Positions 47,061-59,467 of a DNA stretch of 64,000 nt are shown piece after piece. The notes under the pieces were generated by a model that was not told the origin of the DNA, ran no database searches, and saw only the letters and a list, made by a program, of their open reading frames with translations. The stretch comes from Platerodrilus igneus. Lineage: Eukaryota; Arthropoda; Insecta; Coleoptera; Lycidae. Location: the NCBI GenBank assembly GCA_036346225.1, contig JARFIW010001491.1:2542001-2606000 (forward strand), in the 5' to 3' direction. The position numbers and the translations under genes are program-made. Numbering within the stretch: the first letter of the stretch is position 1; the number at the start of each line of letters is the position of its first letter.

Positions 47061-47449
47061 AACTAATTAATCTACGAAATTAAATTATCAATCGACAAAT
47101 GTAACTAAATACAATGATCGCTCGACAAAACGTTTAATGTTTCAAAATAAATGCCAACAACCCCTTTGTTATACTATGTTGGATGAACCCGAATAGTGCA
47201 TCAAACTGTGGTCAACGAAAATAAGGTAAGAATTTAAAATACACTCTCATAAATATAGTATCTCTAGAAAGTTTACATAAAGTAAACCAACCGACCATTA
47301 ATCCTTGCGACAAAAAAAAAGGGGGATGTATTATAAATCTACCGTTATATCCAAATGTTTCTATACTATTAAATATACGAACAAGATGTTAGCCCCTTTG
47401 TAACGCGCTCAAACATATCAAAATTACGACAATTATTAAACTATTTTGT
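47061..47449. other. Leader/flank of the BEL/Pao fragment
   Basis: AT-rich, with a poly-A tract followed by GGGGG at 47313-47328. It may include the BEL 5' LTR or leader. I could not identify a primer-binding site with confidence. Confidence 0.3.
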
Positions 47450-48420
47450 CATTATTTACAGAAAGTGTTGGATATACCCCACCTCTGCTGTGATACAGCA
47501 CTCCATTCTTTTCCTCAAACATTGCCATACGCTCTCTAAAACTACGGGAATATTTCTTACAACTTGAAAGGCATCTATGTTGACGGAGGACTACAAACGA
47601 AGGTACTGGATTTGCATAATAAACTATAGCTTTCAGATATCCCCGTAAAAAAGTCCATAGGTGTGCAGTCTGCGGAGCACAGATACCAAACTATTGAACC
47701 TTGCTTTCCCAATCCACCTATTTGAAATCTCTAAGTCTAAATGACTGCATACTGTTAAACAAAAATGAGGGGTGCACCAACATGCATGAACCACATACGG
47801 TGACGAACGTTTAAAGGCACATTGTCCAATAACCCAGGCAAATCGTTTTGCAGGAAGTGTAAATAAGTGTCACCATTTAAAATTTTCGGGAAAAAAGATC
47901 CAATATTTTATTTTCAACTGCCCGTATATTTAAACTGAACTGTTCTTGGTAGTGGGATTGTCTACTCTCCTGTAGATTTTCTTGAAACCAAACATGCGTG
48001 TTGTAAAAATTCACCACTCCGTCATGCATAAATTGAACTTCATCGGTAATGCAGAATAAAAAATTTTGATCTCGTGCATTTACGAAACAACCACCTTGAG
48101 AACTGCAAGCACCTTGAAAAAATTCAGGGAAGTAAACCTTGGATACGTTGGATATGGTATGGGTATCGGCTGTATGCTTATAAAACCCTCCAGACAGTTA
48201 CATGAGAAACACTCAAATCATCTGCTATTTGTCGAGTGTTTAAACCAGTATTCTCGTTGATGGCATTCAAACTCTTTTCTTCTGTCAATGGGTTACGGGT
48301 TTCTCGTTGCCTTCCTGAAATATTTCTGAAAGTTGAAATGTGCCCTATTCCCGGAGATGCTGATGACAATTTGTAAAAGTTCGATTGTTGGGCAATCAAC
48401 TATGAGGATACAACCTTCAA
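47450..48420 (-). pseudogene. Mariner-like transposase, minus strand, degraded
   Basis: On the minus strand a helix-turn-helix part shows RQRETRNPLTEEKSL...TGLNTRQIADDLSVSHVTVWRV (48330-48178). It is followed by FCITDEVQFMHDGVVNFYNTH (48055-48000, first Asp region), HVWFQENLQESR, LPGLLDNVPLNVR and MWFMHVGAP, where the second catalytic Asp (usually WFMHDGAP) appears as Val. The third Asp lies in TPMDFF. Frameshifts are present. It sits upstream of the BEL fragment within the inverted-repeat-bounded segment. Confidence 0.75.
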
Positions 48421-49414
48421 ACTTCAAGTGTGTTCCCATCAACCAGACCATAAACATAATGGATATCCGCAAGATGTTCGAGTGAATATGGTTCCAGTTA
48501 AATGTTTAATAAAAAGAAAAGGGTAGACGTATACTCACATTCAACTAAACTAAAAAACCGGCGCCAAGCACTATGTAATTATTTGACGCAAAATGTCAAA
48601 AGCAATTAATAAACAAAAATAACAGCCTACTATATATTTTTTTAATTATTGGTATGATGATATTGTTATTGTCATTTACTAACAATTTTCTCTAGAACAA
48701 ATGTTTTATCAAAAACAGTAATAGAAAAAAAGGGTTACAACTTTTCATGACTGACCAGATGTAGTTCCATTTTAAAATTTCGCATCCGAAACATAAGTTT
48801 TCTACCATCAAACGCTTGAACCCCTTTCAATCGCCCATAAAATTAGGTGTATGCCATTTTTGAAACAAAAAATGAATAAAACATCTAAAGCTGCAAGTAT
48901 TAATGAGAAAGGACAGGAATAGGAACTAATTAATTAATCAAATAATCCGGCTCAAAGTTCCATGTTTGTTGCGCGAGGCGTCTTATAATTTTATATATCG
49001 ACTTACCTCAGGCGTTTTCTATTGTTCTATAAGAGTCGTTCCTACTTTTCAACGAAGTGGACTGTAAGTCGATTTATTGGACATGTTACGTTTGCACTAT
49101 CACTGTGTTTTTTAGGGGTTTATCGATAAAGTCACATTCGGAGACAATGACTTCACTCACTTTACCGAACGAACAACCGCTTCTTTTTGATGTCCATGAG
49201 CAAGTGTCTATCACTACCCCTTTAATCCAACTTAATTTCCATCGGCACAAAGGAGGTTTATGATAGGATATAACGGGACAAGGGAGGACAGCTTTACTAT
49301 TTGATTTACAACTACGAATTTACAATGACTTAAAATTAACCACGACAACGTGCGACAAAGAGACCAAATATCATCAATACAAAGCATATAAAAGATATAA
49401 CAAGTAAACCTTTA
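48421..49414. other. Spacer, unrecognised
   Basis: A 68-codon plus-strand frame at 49057-49263 has no motif that I can name. The rest is AT-rich and noncoding. Confidence 0.35.
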
Positions 49415-49830
49415 TTTGGTGCCAATTTTGCTTACAACCAGCACTAAACTAAATTTATTTTAAAAAATTTTTATATTATATTAGTGTCTAAAAGATGCCC
49501 TAATGCGGGTAAGAACTCAAATTCTATCATAAAATACCAAACATCTTGAAACTAAATAAATTAATTAGCTATAATTAAGTACCTACTAAATGCTTGAGCA
49601 TCCTGCATATTGAAATTTTTTTTGTGCCTTTGATGGGACCAAACTCAACGCTAATGTGCTTTGAAATCCTACTAGTTTGTAACTTGATTGAGTTCTTTCA
49701 GTGTCTTGTGGATGGATATTGTAAATTTGATTATTGGCTTTGTGTCTCAAAATTTACTTTCGCTAATCTATTCGATTGTATCAGTTTATTTCTATTGTCT
49801 CAGTAACCTCACTTTTTTGTATTTGCTTAT
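49415..49830 (-). repeat. Right arm of inverted repeat around the BEL/mariner cluster
   Basis: Reverse complement of 44800-45225. It includes the marker GATGGGACCAAACTCAACGC (49629) that also occurs in direct form at 45249. Confidence 0.8.
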
Positions 49831-49929
49831 GTAAATAACAATTACATAAGCTTTATAGACACTGAAGATGATTTAATAAAATCGAAAGCGCTCTGTATAT
49901 TGTAATATTTTTGCACGAATACACACCTC

Positions 49930-51970
49930 ATAAGATTTTTGATATAAAAGTGCAATAGTTTTTTTTTAAGGAGAGTTGATGTTAAATTGATTCTAGATAT
50001 AAATAGTCATAAAGTTCTAAGAACTAACTCATTTTCTGTGTCCTTAAGTTTTAATATTAACTATTTTAAGTATGGAGCGCATATTACAAGCAACAAAACG
50101 CGATTTTAAAATTTGCTCCCTATGTTGTGGTACCACCTCTACGTATTTGGTGTTTAGTACATTCTTCAAATTTATATCAAACCACTTCTGACTAAATATA
50201 AACGTAATGTGAGATAATTTTAAATATGTTAAGAAATCAAAGTAGAATAATACATATTTAAAAAAGCACAAATAAAAAACAAAATAAAAAATTTAGATCA
50301 CATATACAGTTCTATAGTATTATAGTATGTCTAGTAGCCAAGTGAAACACTACCAGATAAATAATGCGGATAATTTAATGTTTTGATTGCATAACTATAG
50401 CATAAACGCTTAATTAAGTGAACCACCTCGTGAGTACTATTAAAAATATAAACAACTTTGCAAGGTCCTCAGGGCTAGCTAAAATACAGTGTTTAAAAGC
50501 TTAATTAAGAACTGTACGTTTGTCCAATCAATCTAAACGATTCTATAACTTTTATTATACAAAGGTGTGTTAGCCTAAAGCGTCCACAAAACTCCAAAAC
50601 GGTATATAAGCCTTTAAAAAACCATTTGAATACATATATCCGTTATGCTAAGAACACGACGACATACGAAATTATACGAACAATTTATAATACGTCTTTA
50701 TAAACATAATACCGTTATAATACGTATAATAATGCCATCACGGTGATTACGTAACACAAATGAATTTGTACAATTGACTATTTTTGCTTTCTCTAGTAAT
50801 TTTAACTTCTTGTAGTACTGGGCTGCAGGGTATTATTAAGTGAAGCACTTTCCTCATTAAACTGAAAATTTTTAATATTCGCTGCGATTACAGAAATGGC
50901 GTACGTTATTTTTGTCTGTACAGAGCAAACAATAAATTAAAATAAAAGAACCAAACAGGATAGGTGTCGTAGGTGCCAGCAAAAAATTCAAATATCGAAA
51001 ATATTGGTTAGGGATGAAAATTGAAATAAAACTAACGGAATAGATACATTAAACAAGATTGTAACAGAGTAATAAGAAAGGTTTTTATTATTCTGGGAGT
51101 AGAATCACTAAGAAAATAGAAGTAAACAGATTAAAGAATGGAATAGATCAACGAAGGTATTTTGAGGCGCCGACCAATATTCAGGTCTAACAACAATAAA
51201 TGCCAAGAAAATACTGTTGAAATTGGTGTGTCGGGATCGATACTCTACGGCTACGGAACATGAACGATATGTAAAAACAACATTTTGAAATTACAAGCAT
51301 TCGAACTGTGGTACAATAAAAGAAAACTTAAGATAAATTGGACAGATAAAATTAGTAAATTTATGGTTTTAGAAATGATTCACTATTGTCAATTCGAAAC
51401 AGAGAACATTTTACTTAAATTATAGAGTTGAAAGGTATATTTAAAATTATCAACATACAAAAGGTGAAAAATATTTAGTTTACGAAAATATTATTAGTCT
51501 ACTTAAAAATGAAAGACTTTGAAACGTATGAACTTGATTGGATTGGTCCATAGGATAATTTAAAGATGGCGCTGTCCGATAACAGGTCGTATTTTAAAAC
51601 ATAACGGAATAGTATAAACAGTGATGAAAAATTGAGAACTGTAGGTTAACTAAATAGACTCGACTAAGAAAAATATAGGCAAAGATATCCATCCATCCAC
51701 AGGACACTAAAAAACTAGATCAGGATAGGAACTACAGACGAACTAAGTTTTTCGTCGCATTAGGGTTAATTTTGGGCGCAACAAAACCACAAAAGAAAAT
51801 TTTGTTAAAGAAATGCCGATATCGATGGTGATTAAGTATTAGTGTACCTATCCATTAAAGACTATTAATTTAAGTAGTTTCAAGTTGTTTGGTACTTTGT
51901 GGTAAAGGTTTGAATTCTTAGACACATTAGTGCATATTTTGAACGTAGTTGTAATATAAAAAGATTATAA
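49930..51970 (+). repeat. Long interspersed/tandem repeat, copy C
   Basis: Order of landmarks: AAGGAGAGTTGATG (49969), GTTGTGGTACCACCTCTACGTATTTGG (about 50123), TTAATTAAGTGAACCACCTCGTGAG (50409), conserved core (50498-50610), ATAATGCCATCACGGTGA (50728), GTACTGGGCTGCAGGGTATTATTAAG (50814), TATTATTCTGGGAGTAGAATCAC (51088) and CATCCATCCACAGGACACT (51690). It has no ORF of note. It runs directly into copy D, giving a spacing of about 2.1 kb between cores. Confidence 0.75.
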
Positions 51971-53065
51971 ATAATTTCAGTTTGGCACTGGTTGAGAGCC
52001 AAATTAGCATTAATTCAATTAAATTGTTATATCCCCTTTGTTCTATGTTTTGGCAGATACAGAGCTTAATTTTTGGACTAGTTAGAACACATTTTGAGCG
52101 TCACAACTAATAATTCTGGTTCTGTTAACTAGTTGCTGCGAGTAACAGCCATAACGTTCCATGAATCAACTTAATTTTTGTGACGCGAGTCATCTTTAAT
52201 ATAGGGCATTTTGGGAGCAACAAAACGTGATTTTAAATTTTTCCCTCTTATCTTGTGGTGCCAACTTGATGTATCTGGTGATTAGTACATTTTTTAAATT
52301 TCAAAACTGTCAGGCAGTCTCTGGCTAATTATAAGGGTAATTTTAGCTAATTGAATTTCAAAAAATCAAGGGAATAAAATATCAAACAAAAAAATTTAGA
52401 TGATATTCATAATATTATGACTACTAGCTAAGTCAAATACTACCTAGTAAATATAGCAAAGAATTTCATGTTTTGATTACATAACTATAACATAAACGGT
52501 TAATTAAGCGAACCACTTCGTGAGAGTACCATTGAAAACATAAACAAGTTAAATGCAAGGTCCTCAGGGTAAGCCAAACTGTAATGTTTATAAACTTAAT
52601 TAGAAACAGTTCGTTCATCTAATCAATTTAAACGATTCTATAACTTTTATTACACAAAGGTGTGTTAACCTAAAGCATCCACAAAATTCCAAAACGGTAC
52701 ATCTGCTTTAAAAAAAAACATCAAAATACACATACCCGTTATGTTAAGAAGTTAAGTATCTCCACACGATGATATACGAAAATTTACGAACAATTTAAAA
52801 TACTTCAGTGGTCTTTAGAGGAATATACCGTTATTATAGATATACAAGTGCCATCATCGTGAATACGTAATGCATACATGTTTCACCATAAATGAATTGA
52901 TTTATGTGCACTTATTTTGCTTTGTCTAGGATTTGTAACCATTAATAAAATTAAGACTTACCTCTTATAGTGCTGGGCATTATTAAGTCGTTGCACTTTG
53001 TTTATTAAACTGCAAACTTTCAAATTCTCTACGATTGCAACGATGACGAAACTAGTACTTTACGT
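51971..53065 (+). repeat. Long interspersed/tandem repeat, copy D (partial)
   Basis: Landmarks in the same order as copy C: TTCAGTTTGGCACTGGTTGAG (51977), TGGTGCCAACTTGATGTATCTGG (52256), TTAATTAAGCGAACCACTTCGTGAG (52500), conserved core (52591-52700) and AGTGCTGGGCATTATTAAGTCG (52970). It is truncated after the last landmark. Confidence 0.75.
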
Positions 53066-53879
53066 GTCTGATAAGTTTATTTTTTCTTTTTAAAAGTTCC
53101 AAAATTACGCGGAAACATGTTTCACAAGGTAATTAAGTGCAATATTCCAAGTGGTAACATAAAAGCGCACGTCCCTGTGTGATTATTATGATTTAATGAT
53201 ATATTACTACTTGTGTTAAGTGCAATGACTCTATAAAGTAAATGACTTATGCGGTTGGTTATAAATAATTCTTATACAACAAATTCGATTTTAATTTCTT
53301 GCTCGTGGATAATAACAGCACGACCCTTTCAATCCCTTAAAATTATATACACGCCTCGCTTTCCAGAAACACCCTTCAATCAAGTACGTTATTAAACAGG
53401 AAAGTCGATTGATTGTTATTAAAATCGTTACGTAAAGACGTGCAATTCTTTTTAAATCAAAGGGATATCAACCACGTAGGCTTTATCACTAGTTAAAAAT
53501 TCGTTTAGAACATGTATTTAAACTAAACAACTTGGACTTTGCCTTACGCACAATGCAAATTATAGCTCGCTTATTGTACAAATTCTTTTCCAAATACAAA
53601 ATCACTTCACACAAACTATAACAATCAAAAAACATAAGGTCGTAAAACTCGCAGCAGATCAATCAACTTCCCACTCGTCACATAAATTACTTGTAAGTTC
53701 CTTCTTACTTCCGCGCGATAAAATTCTTTTCGCGGCTGTGTTACTCCTAGTCCTAGGTCAACCCTCTTCCGGTATAATTTACACAGTAAAACCCGGAAGT
53801 ATACGTTTCGCGAACTGGGATTTATATACAAACGCACTATTGTTCAGCTTTGTAAAAAATAAATAGTTTCGAATTCGAC
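53066..53879. other. Spacer, nothing recognised
   Basis: AT-rich, becoming GC-richer after 53620. A 70-codon minus-strand frame at 53625-53837 shows no motif. Confidence 0.4.
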
Positions 53880-54228
53880 AAAGGTCCAAAACGCACCTGT
53901 TGTTGCGCGGTGCGCCAGAGACTGAGCGGACCAGGTGAGAAGGTAACGGAGGTCACTGACACACCGCCGGCTAACGGAACGTGGACTAGCGGTACAAGAG
54001 CAGTTAAGTTACAGGACCGTGTGTATGCGATGCGCTAACGTCACTACGTCTCATCGGAGTCTCCAAGATTCTATGATTACAACTGTACAAGAAACTGAAC
54101 TACTGATAGATGAAGAAGACAAACCACGGTGGCGATCTGAAAACAATTTTTGTTTGTCACTGCTAACTCTTGTTTCTGATGGCTGGTGGTCGCATTCCTT
54201 ACTTTGTTTACATTCAGACTCGGTATAA
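53880..54228 (+). CDS. Candidate 5' exon region of a cellular gene (CpG-rich), uncertain
   Basis: The stretch 53900-54080 is much richer in CG dinucleotides than the rest of the window. CCAG followed by GTGAGA (about 53932) is a good splice donor, and TTAAGTTACAG (about 54014) could be an acceptor. After it a frame opens (54019), with a second Met at 54073 beginning a segment that contains ETELLIDEEDKPRW. That is an acidic dileucine-type sorting signal of the kind found at the cytoplasmic N-terminus of multipass membrane proteins. It is followed by a hydrophobic run (FCLSLLTLVSDGWW). GACTCG|GTATAAA at about 54222 could be a donor. I recognise no family, and chance remains likely. Confidence 0.25.
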
Positions 54229-54800
54229 ACACGAGAAAGTTTGTTTCATACGTAAAGTCATCTCGAAGAAAAAGCTTAACAAACTTAAAAGTTTGAGGTA
54301 ATAAATTTTAATCGTTCTCGTAATGAGTTATCGACCTTAAACTCCTACTTCTTTTAAAATCCATGGAATACTAAGGGTAATTTATTCTAAACTATTTTAG
54401 TGGTGGCGTGCGTGCTTAAAGGGTGTACTAACTTGGTCTGACCCTTGATGTGAGAAGTACAAGCAACGCTGAAGCTAAATTGCTCATCACAAATGATTTC
54501 TTTTTTAGTTTGGTTAATTAGTATTTTTTTCAGCTGCGGAAATAACTAATGCTCTTGGGCTTCGTAGATAACGTCGAAGAAGTTAACCACAATATTAATT
54601 TTGCTTGTTTTTTATTCTATGAGCTACTCCTCAGAGGTGATCGTTTATCCGAGGCTAGCATTTAAAACTTAAATTCATAATTAAAATTATATAAATTTAA
54701 GTGTTAGAAACCGCAGCATATTATTTTCTTGGTACGAGGCGTCAACTATATGTATAACGTGCTGATTGAACGATTCAAACAGGTGTTTCATGTTAAACCA
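54229..54800. other. Spacer, nothing recognised
   Basis: AT-rich noncoding DNA with no visible repeat. Confidence 0.4.
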
Positions 54801-54809
54801 GACTGTATT

Positions 54810-55180
54810 TTTAGGGTTCCGTTTTCCGTACCTTATAAGGTATAACGAACCTTTATAAGATCACTCTCGTGTCCGTCCGTGCGTCCGTCTGTCACAGAGG
54901 TTTTTCTCGAAAACTATGTAACGTAAGGATTTGAAATTTGGTACAATGCCAGGTCTTTATGGCGCGCACATATATCGACAGTCAGAAAATAGAAAAAAAT
55001 ACTTTTAGATTAAATCAAAAGAAAAAGTTTTAATAAATATATCGTGTGAGGTATCATTTGACAGAGGATTCTAAAAGGCTTCTAAAAATTTTTTTTAATG
55101 ATTTTCGGTTCAGTAGTATTCATGATATAGCTTAAAATGTTCCAAAAATGACCGCCCCCCTCCTGTTCGCCTACATTTCC
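54810..55180 (+). repeat. Insect-type interspersed repeat with CCGTCCGTGCGTCCGTCTG motif
   Basis: AGGGTTCCG...TAAGGTATAACGAACC, then ATCACTCTCGTGTCCGTCCGTGCGTCCGTCTGTCACAG, then TTTCTCGAAAACTA and TTGAAATTTGGTAC. This combination is a familiar dispersed repeat in several insect orders, usually seen near element ends. The class is not determined here. It is single copy in this window. Confidence 0.5.
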
Positions 55181-55419
55181 AAACCTAAAATTTTGATTTT
55201 AATAGGGATAGTAGCTTTTGAGTCATAAATTATCGGAAAACTGCAGATTTTTTGACAGTTGTTACGTTTATTTTTCAACATAAATTTAATACCCTTTTTT
55301 GCCCTGGTTAAGTCATTACGTGCTCGAATAAATTCCATTTCTATTCTTAAATTCTTCAACCAAACCCTATATAGTGTACCTGTTCAGAATAAACCCGCTT
55401 TAAAATAATTTTAACTCAA

Positions 55420-58400
55420 ATCCATTTTACTTTTGAAACGAAAATTTATTCGATAAATTAAATAGTCAATACCTTGTTTTAGGTATCCGTTAATTTGTTA
55501 AACATTCCGATAACGTATAATTGTTTTCTCTTGTGTTTCCCATCTAAAGACTTGTCGAAATAATGAATCCTACTATTATTTAATGGCGTGTTTTCCAGTT
55601 TGCTAATCGCGCTTTGATAACGTGAGGATTGCAGTTCGAACTCGTGTTATTTGAACCAATTTTTTATTTAATTCTACAGCTTGTGCATTAAAATATTTTC
55701 TACATTACTCGTCCCAGTACTTCAAAAGCGATGCACGTTTTTTTGTTCGGTAAGTAGGAGGTATTTTGCGTGTATCGGTGAGTTTTCCGCGCTTACCTAT
55801 CCTGATCAGATTCTCTTTTTAGCTCTTAACTGAAGACCAAATTAGTTTTTTATGTAGTCCCAACTGTTCTTAACCACAGATTAACTGCCGTTGCCTGTAG
55901 ATCGCTAGTGCCGTTATGGTAACAGGGTAAATAGATCCTGACGACCGTGGCAATACGGTGCTGATTCACTCCCTACAGCGTGCAAGCTAAGTGTCCAGAC
56001 ACATACAGGTATACAACTTGCTTTCTCTTATGTATATCAAGGGCATATTCCTTTTCAGCGTTTGGGTGTAGTTACGTGATAAGAAACGTGACACTGTAGG
56101 ACTATTGTTTGTTGCTGCGAATCAATATTATCGCTCTACAGGTGCGATGTACCATTGCTAAAAATGTTTCACAAAAGTTCCCACGCACTTATTCTTTTCT
56201 ACCGATTAGTTTATTTTACAAACGTTATTATGTACAATTTAAAAGAATGTTTGACAAAAGCTCTCACACGTTAATTTTTTCCTACTGATTAGTTTATTTT
56301 ACAAAATGTATTATGTGCAATTTTAAAAACGCTAAACAAAATCTCACACATGTTTAGTTTCTACTGATTAGTTTTATTTTATGTAAAATACGAGGTGCAC
56401 ATTTCGTATCTAAAGTACTAAATTGTTGGAATCACATAATTGTTTGCTTTGAAATAGTAACGCTTAATTTATTTCTTTTGCTTGTTTGTACAGAATCCTT
56501 TATTTATTCTTATTGTTAATAGATAATCGTGGGCGACGTGCTTTTTTTTTGGTATGTAGGTGAATCCCCCACTCTCCGCGTCTGGTAGTTAGCCTGGTAT
56601 TTACATTTCTTCCGGCTACGTCTAGGTACGTAGCATAAATTCTGACGCCCTGGCGTGGGGCTCTGATTTTGTTTCGTGTAACTTTGATTTGGTTTTGATT
56701 AATTTCTGCTCCGAGTTTGTTTTAGTTAATTTTTGCTCCGATTTTTTTTGTTGTAAGTGCCTAAGTTCTTACATTACCCGCATTTCTCGGCCTGATGCTA
56801 GCTTTAATAACGCGAGGATTGCAGTTCGAACTCGTATTATTTGAACCAATTTTTAATTTAATTCTGCAGCTTGTGCGTTGAAATATTTTCTACATTACTC
56901 GTTCTAGTACTTCAAAAGCGATAAACGTTATTTGTTTGTTCGACAAGTAGGAGGTATCTTGCGTGTATCGGTGAGTTTTTCCGCGCTTACCCATTCCAAT
57001 CAGATTCTCTTTTTAGCTCTTAGCTGGAGGCTAAATTGGTTTTTTTTATGTAGGCCTTACTGTTCTTTGCCACAGATTAACTGCCGTTGCCTGTAGATCG
57101 CTAGTGCCGTTATGGTAACAGGATAAATAGATCCCGACGACCGTGGCGATGCGGTGCTGATTCACTCCCTACAGCGTACAAGCTAAGTGTCCAGACACAT
57201 ACAGGTATACAACTTGCTTTTATTTGTGTATATCAAGGGCATATTCCTTTTCAGCGTTTGGGTGTAGTTACGTGATAAGAAACGTGTCACTGTAGGACTA
57301 TTGTTTGTTGCTGCGAATCGATATTATCGCTCTACAGGTGCGATGTACTATTGCTAAAAAATTTTGATAAAAGTTCCCAAACACTTATTCTTTTTTACTG
57401 ATTAGTTTATTTTACAATGGTATTATATACAATTTAGAAGTATGTTCGACAAAAACTTTCACACGTTAATTTTTTTCTACTAATTAGTTTATTTTACAAA
57501 AGGTATTATGTGCAATTTTAAAGACGCTTGCCAAAAGCTCTCACATGTTTATTTTCTACTGATTAGTTTTATTTTGTCTAAAATACGAGATGCGCACTTT
57601 GTATCTAAAGTACTAATTGTTGGTATTACATAATTGTTTGCTTTGAAATAGTAACGCTTAATTTATTTCTTTTGCTTGTTTGTACAGAATCCTTTATTTA
57701 TTCTTATTGTTAATGGATAATCGTGGGCGACGTGCTTTTTTTGTTTTTTTTTTGTATGTAGGTGAATTCCCCACACTCACCGTGTTTGGTAGTTAGCCTG
57801 GTATTTACATTTCTTCCGGCTACGTCTAGGTACGTAGCATAACTTCTGACGCCCTGGCGTGGGGCTCCGATTTTGTTTCGTCTAACTTTGGTCCCGATTT
57901 TGTTTTAGTTAACGGCTCCTTCGATTTGGTTTTGATTAATTTCTGCTCCGAGTTTGTTTTAGTTAATTTTTGCTCCGATTTTTTTTGTTGTTAGTGCCTA
58001 AGTTCTTACATTACCCGCATTTCTAGGCCTGATGCTACTTGTTTTTTCTACATTTACGTTCGACCTATTGTTTATTTTTTCTTTTTCTTTCGGCTCTTTG
58101 GCGTTTCTCATATGAGGATCGGTTTTCTTTATTTCTTGTGTGGGATCGATCTTCTTGAATTTTGAATTTGTTCTCTTCCGTGATTGCTAAATATCCTTGG
58201 TTAGCTCATGTCAGATTATTGGACTTGTGTTTTCGCCAATAATCCTAGTCCATAGAAAACGCCGGCGCCCTGTTCTAATTTCTATTTTGTTGTTTCGCTC
58301 CTATTGGTGTTCTTGAAGTTTATCCGTCGGATATGTTCCAGCTTGTCCTGTTTTCGCAATACTTTTTTGGCTTCTATTGAGTTACGGTTAGCCTTTATTT

Positions 58401-58424
58401 AGTTACTTTCTACTAATTTTTTTC
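55420..58424 (+). mobile_element. Gypsy-type LTR/leader region with internal 1.19-kb tandem duplication
   Basis: Sequence from GAGGATTGCAGTTCGAACTCG recurs at 55624 and 56814 (offset 1190 bp). Similarity continues to ACATTACCCGCATTTCT..GCCTGATGCTA (ending about 56802 and 58036). The two copies differ by small indels and a few per cent substitutions. The second copy begins in mid-sequence rather than at the LTR start, so this is an internal tandem duplication and not two abutting LTRs. A diverged relative without gag lies at 5.0-6.1 kb. After the second copy about 390 bp of T-rich leader lead to gag. Confidence 0.75.
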
Positions 58425-59465
58425 TTGTTCGTATTCAAAATTACTTCTTTTTCGGCTTCCTACCAAGGTCCTCCTGTGTGGAAGTGGAACTTGAAATTTT
58501 CTGGTGACTCAAACACTCTTACCGTACATAATTTTTTGAAACGGGTCGAAGAACTCCGACGAACTCAGCATGTGTCTGAATTGCAGTTATTTGAGTCTGC
58601 AGTGGATATGTTTGAGTTGAAAGCGTTACTTTGGTATCGTGGTAATCGGAATAGGTTTTCTGACTGGAAGTCGTTGTCCAATTTACTGATTCAAGATTTT
58701 GAACCCGGATTTTGCTTATAAGTTTGCTACTACTGAGGAAAATACTTTTGCTTCACATGACCGAGTTGTTATGATTTCTCCTACGCCTACGGGTAGATCC
58801 GATACTTCTTCCGTACGTTTTACTGTTGTTCTTCCTAATTCTGTTTCTACTCGTCAGGTTATTACTTTAATTGCGACAAACCTGGTCATGTTTCAATTCG
58901 TTGTATTCGTCCTCAAGTACTCCATTGCCATGATTGCGGACATAAGGGAGTTTCTCTCCGCAACTGTCCACACTGTCATCCTACTACTAATAGGTCTTCG
59001 AATCATACTTCCAATTCTGTTCTCAGCTCTAAGAGCTAAACTTCTTCTGCTTCTCATTCTACGTTCTCTTCTTTGCCACATTCAGGTCATCCTGACACTA
59101 CTATCAAAACATACCCTTCTTCGGCAAATATAACTTCGAACAATTTCTTCCGTTTCTAGTTCTACATCCTATTCTACGTTTCCTTCTGCTCGCCCTACTT
59201 ATTTACTCTCACCTCAAACTGTACCTCCACCACTATTGCAACCCATACTTCAAATTAGTGACTTGCAGCTAGCTTCTCAAGAGTTTGTACCCGCTTTCTT
59301 AAATGATTATACCCACGAAAATCCTGTCGTTTCTGCAAGCACACATGTCGCTGATGTGACAATAATTTCTAATTCAGTCCGCGAAGGTCCTGTTGAAGTT
59401 CATGAACCTGTATCTTTAATGTCGGTTGCTATTGCTGTCAAAATTCTACATGATCCTGTTTTCTT
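58425..59465 (+). pseudogene. Ty3/gypsy-type Gag with zinc knuckles, frameshifted and truncated
   Basis: The N-terminal part shows VWKWNLKFSGD, VHNFLKRVEELRR, LFESAVDMFELKALLWYRGNR and FSDWKSLSNLLIQDFEP, the capsid domain of insect gypsy-type Gag. A frameshift occurs near 58700. In another frame (58855-58985) two zinc-knuckle-like motifs follow: FNCDKPGHVSIRC, whose first Cys is apparently replaced by Tyr, and CHDCGHKGVSLRNCPHC. The last part (59236-59460) reads SDLQLASQEF and FLNDYTHENPV, as in the linker before protease. Protease, RT and integrase are missing: a mariner fragment begins at about 59468. Gag would form the particle and bind element RNA. Confidence 0.8.
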
Positions 59466-59467
59466 AA

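Noticed and set aside
55420..58036. Two complete LTRs in tandem
   Set aside because: The second copy begins in the middle of the first copy's sequence, so an internal duplication explains it better.
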